From Bacteroidales bacterium (lineage in GTDB: Bacteria; Bacteroidota; Bacteroidia; Bacteroidales; F082), in contig JAFXLL010000003.1 of NCBI GenBank assembly GCA_017531225.1, positions 108,893 through 172,892 on the forward strand: a stretch of DNA of 64,000 nt, given 5' to 3'. The translations under genes were made by a program, and so were the position numbers. Numbering within the stretch: the stretch's first letter is position 1; every line of letters starts with the position of its first letter. Below are positions 61,759 to 64,000 of the stretch, one piece after another. Below the pieces are notes generated by a model. The model made no database searches. It was given only the letters and a program-made list of their open reading frames with translations, and was not told the origin of the DNA.

Positions 61759-62701
61759 ATGGATCTCAGTTCCTATATGGCGGGAAGCATCCGCAACATC
61801 ATGACGACCGCCTACCTTAACGTGCTGAGCAATCCGCGCGAGGCCCGTTTTGTGTCACGGATGCAACGCGTAATAGGCAAAGCCGAACGGCGGCGCAAGA
61901 AGTGCCTCGAAAAAGAGGGACTTGAGGTGCCGCCGTTCCTCATCGCCAGCATCGCCACCACCTGCAACCTGCAGTGTAAGGGCTGCTATGCCCGCAAAAA
62001 CGGCATCGCTGGTGACACCCCGACCAAAGCCACCCTATCGCCCGACCAATGGCACACTTATAGGGGCACTCTACACCGAGTTCTTCAAACGACACCTCAA
62101 CATGATTCCCGTCATCAGCCTCGAAGGAGAGCTGACGGCCACAGATGGTCGACGAGGGAAAGGCGTTTTCCAGCGTGCGCTGCTCTCGATGGAGATGCTT
62201 CAAAAAGAGAAACTCTTCTTCGGCACTAGCATAACGGTCACCACGGAGAACTACCTCGAAGTGACCTCCGAGGAATTTCTCTCCCATCTTGCTTCGCTGG
62301 GTTGCAAACTCGTTTTTTATGTGGAATATGTGCCTTTCGACGAGAGCACCGAGCATCTTGCCTTCCGCGACGAGCATGTGGCCGAAATGGAGCAGATTTT
62401 GGAAGAACGCCGTGAGCAATATAAGAAGATGATTTTCCTGAGTTTCCCTGGCGACGAGAAAGCCCTCGACGGCTGTATGGCTGCCGGACGTGGCTTCTTC
62501 CACATCGGTCCTGACGGTAGCGCCGAGCCATGTCCCTTCTCGCCTTTCAGCGACCGCAATGTGGCACAGACTGGTCTCCGCGATGCCATAGCCTCTCCCC
62601 TATTCCGCAAAATCCGGGATGCCCGCGCCCTCGGCTGGGAACACACAGGTGGCTGTACCCTCTACGAGCATCGCGATGAGGTGAAAAAGATGATCGGCTG
62701 A
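61759..62701 (+). pseudogene. Radical SAM protein, broken by an internal out-of-frame deletion
   Basis: The first part (from ATG 61759, or GTG 61753) holds the radical SAM cluster motif CNLQCKGCYA and continues in frame to LSPDQWH near 62055. From there the sequence continues in another frame with TNGTLIGALYTEFFKRHLNM, NMIPVISLEGELTATDGRRG and the SPASM-like end (GRGFFHIGPDGSAEPCPFSP). In relatives about 40 residues separate these parts, including the GGEP motif needed to bind SAM. Here that piece is missing and the frame is shifted at the joint (CCAATGGCAC, 62048-62057). The protein cannot be functional unless another copy exists. Confidence 0.82.
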
Positions 62702-62752
62702 ACTCAGATACTTGATTTTACAGCAGTTTCATGACTGTATTTGAGAATTATG

Positions 62753-62760
62753 TATTTTTG
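62753..62760 (+). promoter_or_regulatory. -7 box of the DUF362 gene
   Basis: TATTTTTG, 29 nt before ATG 62789. Confidence 0.55.
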
Positions 62761-62788
62761 CCACATTGTAATCCAACTCCTCAACACT

Positions 62789-63781
62789 ATGAACAAAAAC
62801 ACCATTATTATGGCTCTAATTTGCATTTCAGGGATGGCTTCATGCCATGCACAGACACATCAACCCGCCCCACCCACGACCGAAGGCGAGACTGCAACAG
62901 TTTATATGACTACCGACATCAGTCCGGAAGGGCTGGTACGCATCTATGAAGCCTTAGGCGTGGAGGCTCATGGTCGTGTGGCAGTGAAAATCTCCACTGG
63001 AGAGTCATCGAAGAGCAACCATTTGCGTCCCGAACTTATAAGGAACCTGGTGCAAAAGGTGAACGGCACCCTCGTGGAGTGCAACACGGCCTACGGCGGC
63101 AACCGTAGTAGCACTGAGAAACATCGTCAAGCCATTGCCGAACGAGGCTACAACGACATCGCCACTGTTGACATCATGGACGAAGAAGGCGAAATCCAGC
63201 TTCCAGTCAAAGACACCAAGCACCTGAAATATGACATCGTCGGATCGCACCTGCAAAACTATGATTTCATGATCAATCTGGCACACTTCAAAGGGCACGC
63301 CATGGGAGGCTTCGGCGGCGTGCTGAAGAACCAGTCGATAGGCGTGGCATCGAGTGCCGGAAAACTCTACATCCACTCCGCTGGCAAGAGCCAAAAGCAC
63401 TGGACAATTGCCAACCAAGACAATTTCCTTGAGTCGATGGCCGCCGCGGCTCAGGCCGTGCACGACTACTTCAAGCAGGATGGCAAGGACATCATCTACA
63501 TCAATGTGATGAACAACATGTCGGTAGACTGTGACTGCGATGGACAACCTGCCGCACCACGCATCAAGGACATCGGCATTTTGGCCTCCACCGACCCTGT
63601 CGCCCTCGACCAAGCCTGCCTCGACCTCGTGTTCAACCATGTCAGCAGCCAAGGCGACGATGCCAAGCCGTTGCAAGACCGCATCAACAAGAAACATGGC
63701 ACCCATACCGTGGAGTTCGCCGAACATATTGGCCTTGGAACGCGAAAATATACCATTGTCAGTATAGACAAAAAAGATTGA
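62789..63781 (+). CDS. DUF362 domain lipoprotein
   Basis: About 330 residues from ATG 62789. The signal peptide (MNKNTIIMALICISGMASC) ends in a lipobox, so the protein is probably an envelope lipoprotein. The rest is DUF362: VYMTTDISPEGLVRIYEALG, AVKISTGESSKSNHL, INLAHFKGHAMGGFGGVLKN and ASTDPVALDQACLDLV. The usual C-terminal ferredoxin motifs are absent. DUF362 has been linked to iron-sulfur proteins, but its activity is unknown. An earlier in-frame Met at 62741 would put the signal peptide inside the protein. Confidence 0.85.
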   Translation: MNKNTIIMALICISGMASCHAQTHQPAPPTTEGETATVYMTTDISPEGLVRIYEALGVEAHGRVAVKISTGESSKSNHLRPELIRNLVQKVNGTLVECNTAYGGNRSSTEKHRQAIAERGYNDIATVDIMDEEGEIQLPVKDTKHLKYDIVGSHLQNYDFMINLAHFKGHAMGGFGGVLKNQSIGVASSAGKLYIHSAGKSQKHWTIANQDNFLESMAAAAQAVHDYFKQDGKDIIYINVMNNMSVDCDCDGQPAAPRIKDIGILASTDPVALDQACLDLVFNHVSSQGDDAKPLQDRINKKHGTHTVEFAEHIGLGTRKYTIVSIDKKD

Positions 63782-63877
63782 TAATTTAGGTATTTTGAGA
63801 TGCAAAACCACAAAGCAATAAAGATGTGCCTTAGTTTGCATATTTAACTTGTAGACAAAGCACTTCCACTTGTAAAA

Positions 63878-63940
63878 ATGACCATGACCCCTTCCATCAA
63901 GTGCTGAAACATCAGCATTTCAGGAAGCGGTCATGGTCAT
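63878..63940 (+). repeat. Perfect 12-bp hairpin with inner stem, REP-like or terminator
   Basis: ATGACCATGACC (63878-63889) pairs with GGTCATGGTCAT (63929-63940), with CTTCC/GGAAG and GCTGA/TCAGC (63903-63916) inside. GGTTTT follows. It probably terminates the DUF362 gene and is kin to the hairpin at 61447. I see no further gene between 63782 and 64000. Confidence 0.6.
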
Positions 63941-64000
63941 GGTTTTAATGGCAAAGGGAAAGTCTCTTCAACACTATCCCTGAGCCTGACACTTATTTCA

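Overview
The window looks like a chromosomal segment of an uncultured gut- or rumen-type Bacteroidales bacterium (Bacteroidota). Upstream regions repeatedly carry the Bacteroidetes -7 promoter box TAnnTTTG. There is a type IX secretion sorting domain on a 1572-residue surface protein, tandem DUF6266 genes, a VirE_N/DUF3987 pair, and a thrS-infC-rpmI-rplT order typical of the phylum.

Layout. 0-4.2 kb: a tandem array of DUF6266 paralogues on the minus strand that runs off the left edge, then a secreted nuclease and a phage-type M15 peptidase. 4.3-7.3 kb: about 3 kb with no credible protein gene but dense in inverted repeats, tandem repeats and two diverged 400-nt direct copies whose stems are conserved although their sequences differ. 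I read it as one or more structured non-coding RNAs, ending with a 6S-like hairpin RNA. 7.4-18.45 kb: nine plus-strand genes built around an Hsp70: a TPR-aspartyl protease, a degenerate J-like membrane protein, a membrane protein with a GrpE-like C-terminus, Hsp70, a HEPN protein, two small membrane proteins (one with a CpXC zinc ribbon), a kinase-like/AAA+ fusion with an altered catalytic loop, and a TerB-like protein. 18.9-25.8 kb: a tight three-gene probable anti-phage operon (TIR-like STAND NTPase, ApeA-like HEPN protein, PD-(D/E)XK protein), followed by an AlbA_2/RecG-like regulator and a remnant of another. Related sequence lies on both sides of this cassette. 28.2-33.5 kb: minus-strand mobile-element genes (HTH, HTH, VirE_N, PriCT-2/DUF3987 and small unknowns) ending against two tRNA-Leu genes.

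From 33.7 kb rightwards the window is mainly ordinary chromosome: rplT, rpmI, infC, thrS; an Rpn-type nuclease; a HicA/HicB pair; a T9SS cargo protein; two related small unknown proteins around a dual-hairpin RNA; a stress-signalling run (RelA/SpoT synthetase, HD hydrolase, kinase-like protein, SpoIIE phosphatase, STAS antagonist, SulP transporter); envelope proteins; two flavodoxin-like reductases with an esterase and a glycosyltransferase; an OhrR-type regulator with two palindromic sites upstream of a ferritin-like protein and a glutathione peroxidase; a radical SAM gene broken by an internal deletion; and a DUF362 lipoprotein.

The most unusual parts are the structured RNA region, the Hsp70-centred membrane gene set, the defence operon with flanking repeats, and the dual-hairpin RNA at 45.3 kb. 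All calls come from reading the sequence; no database search or folding program was run.
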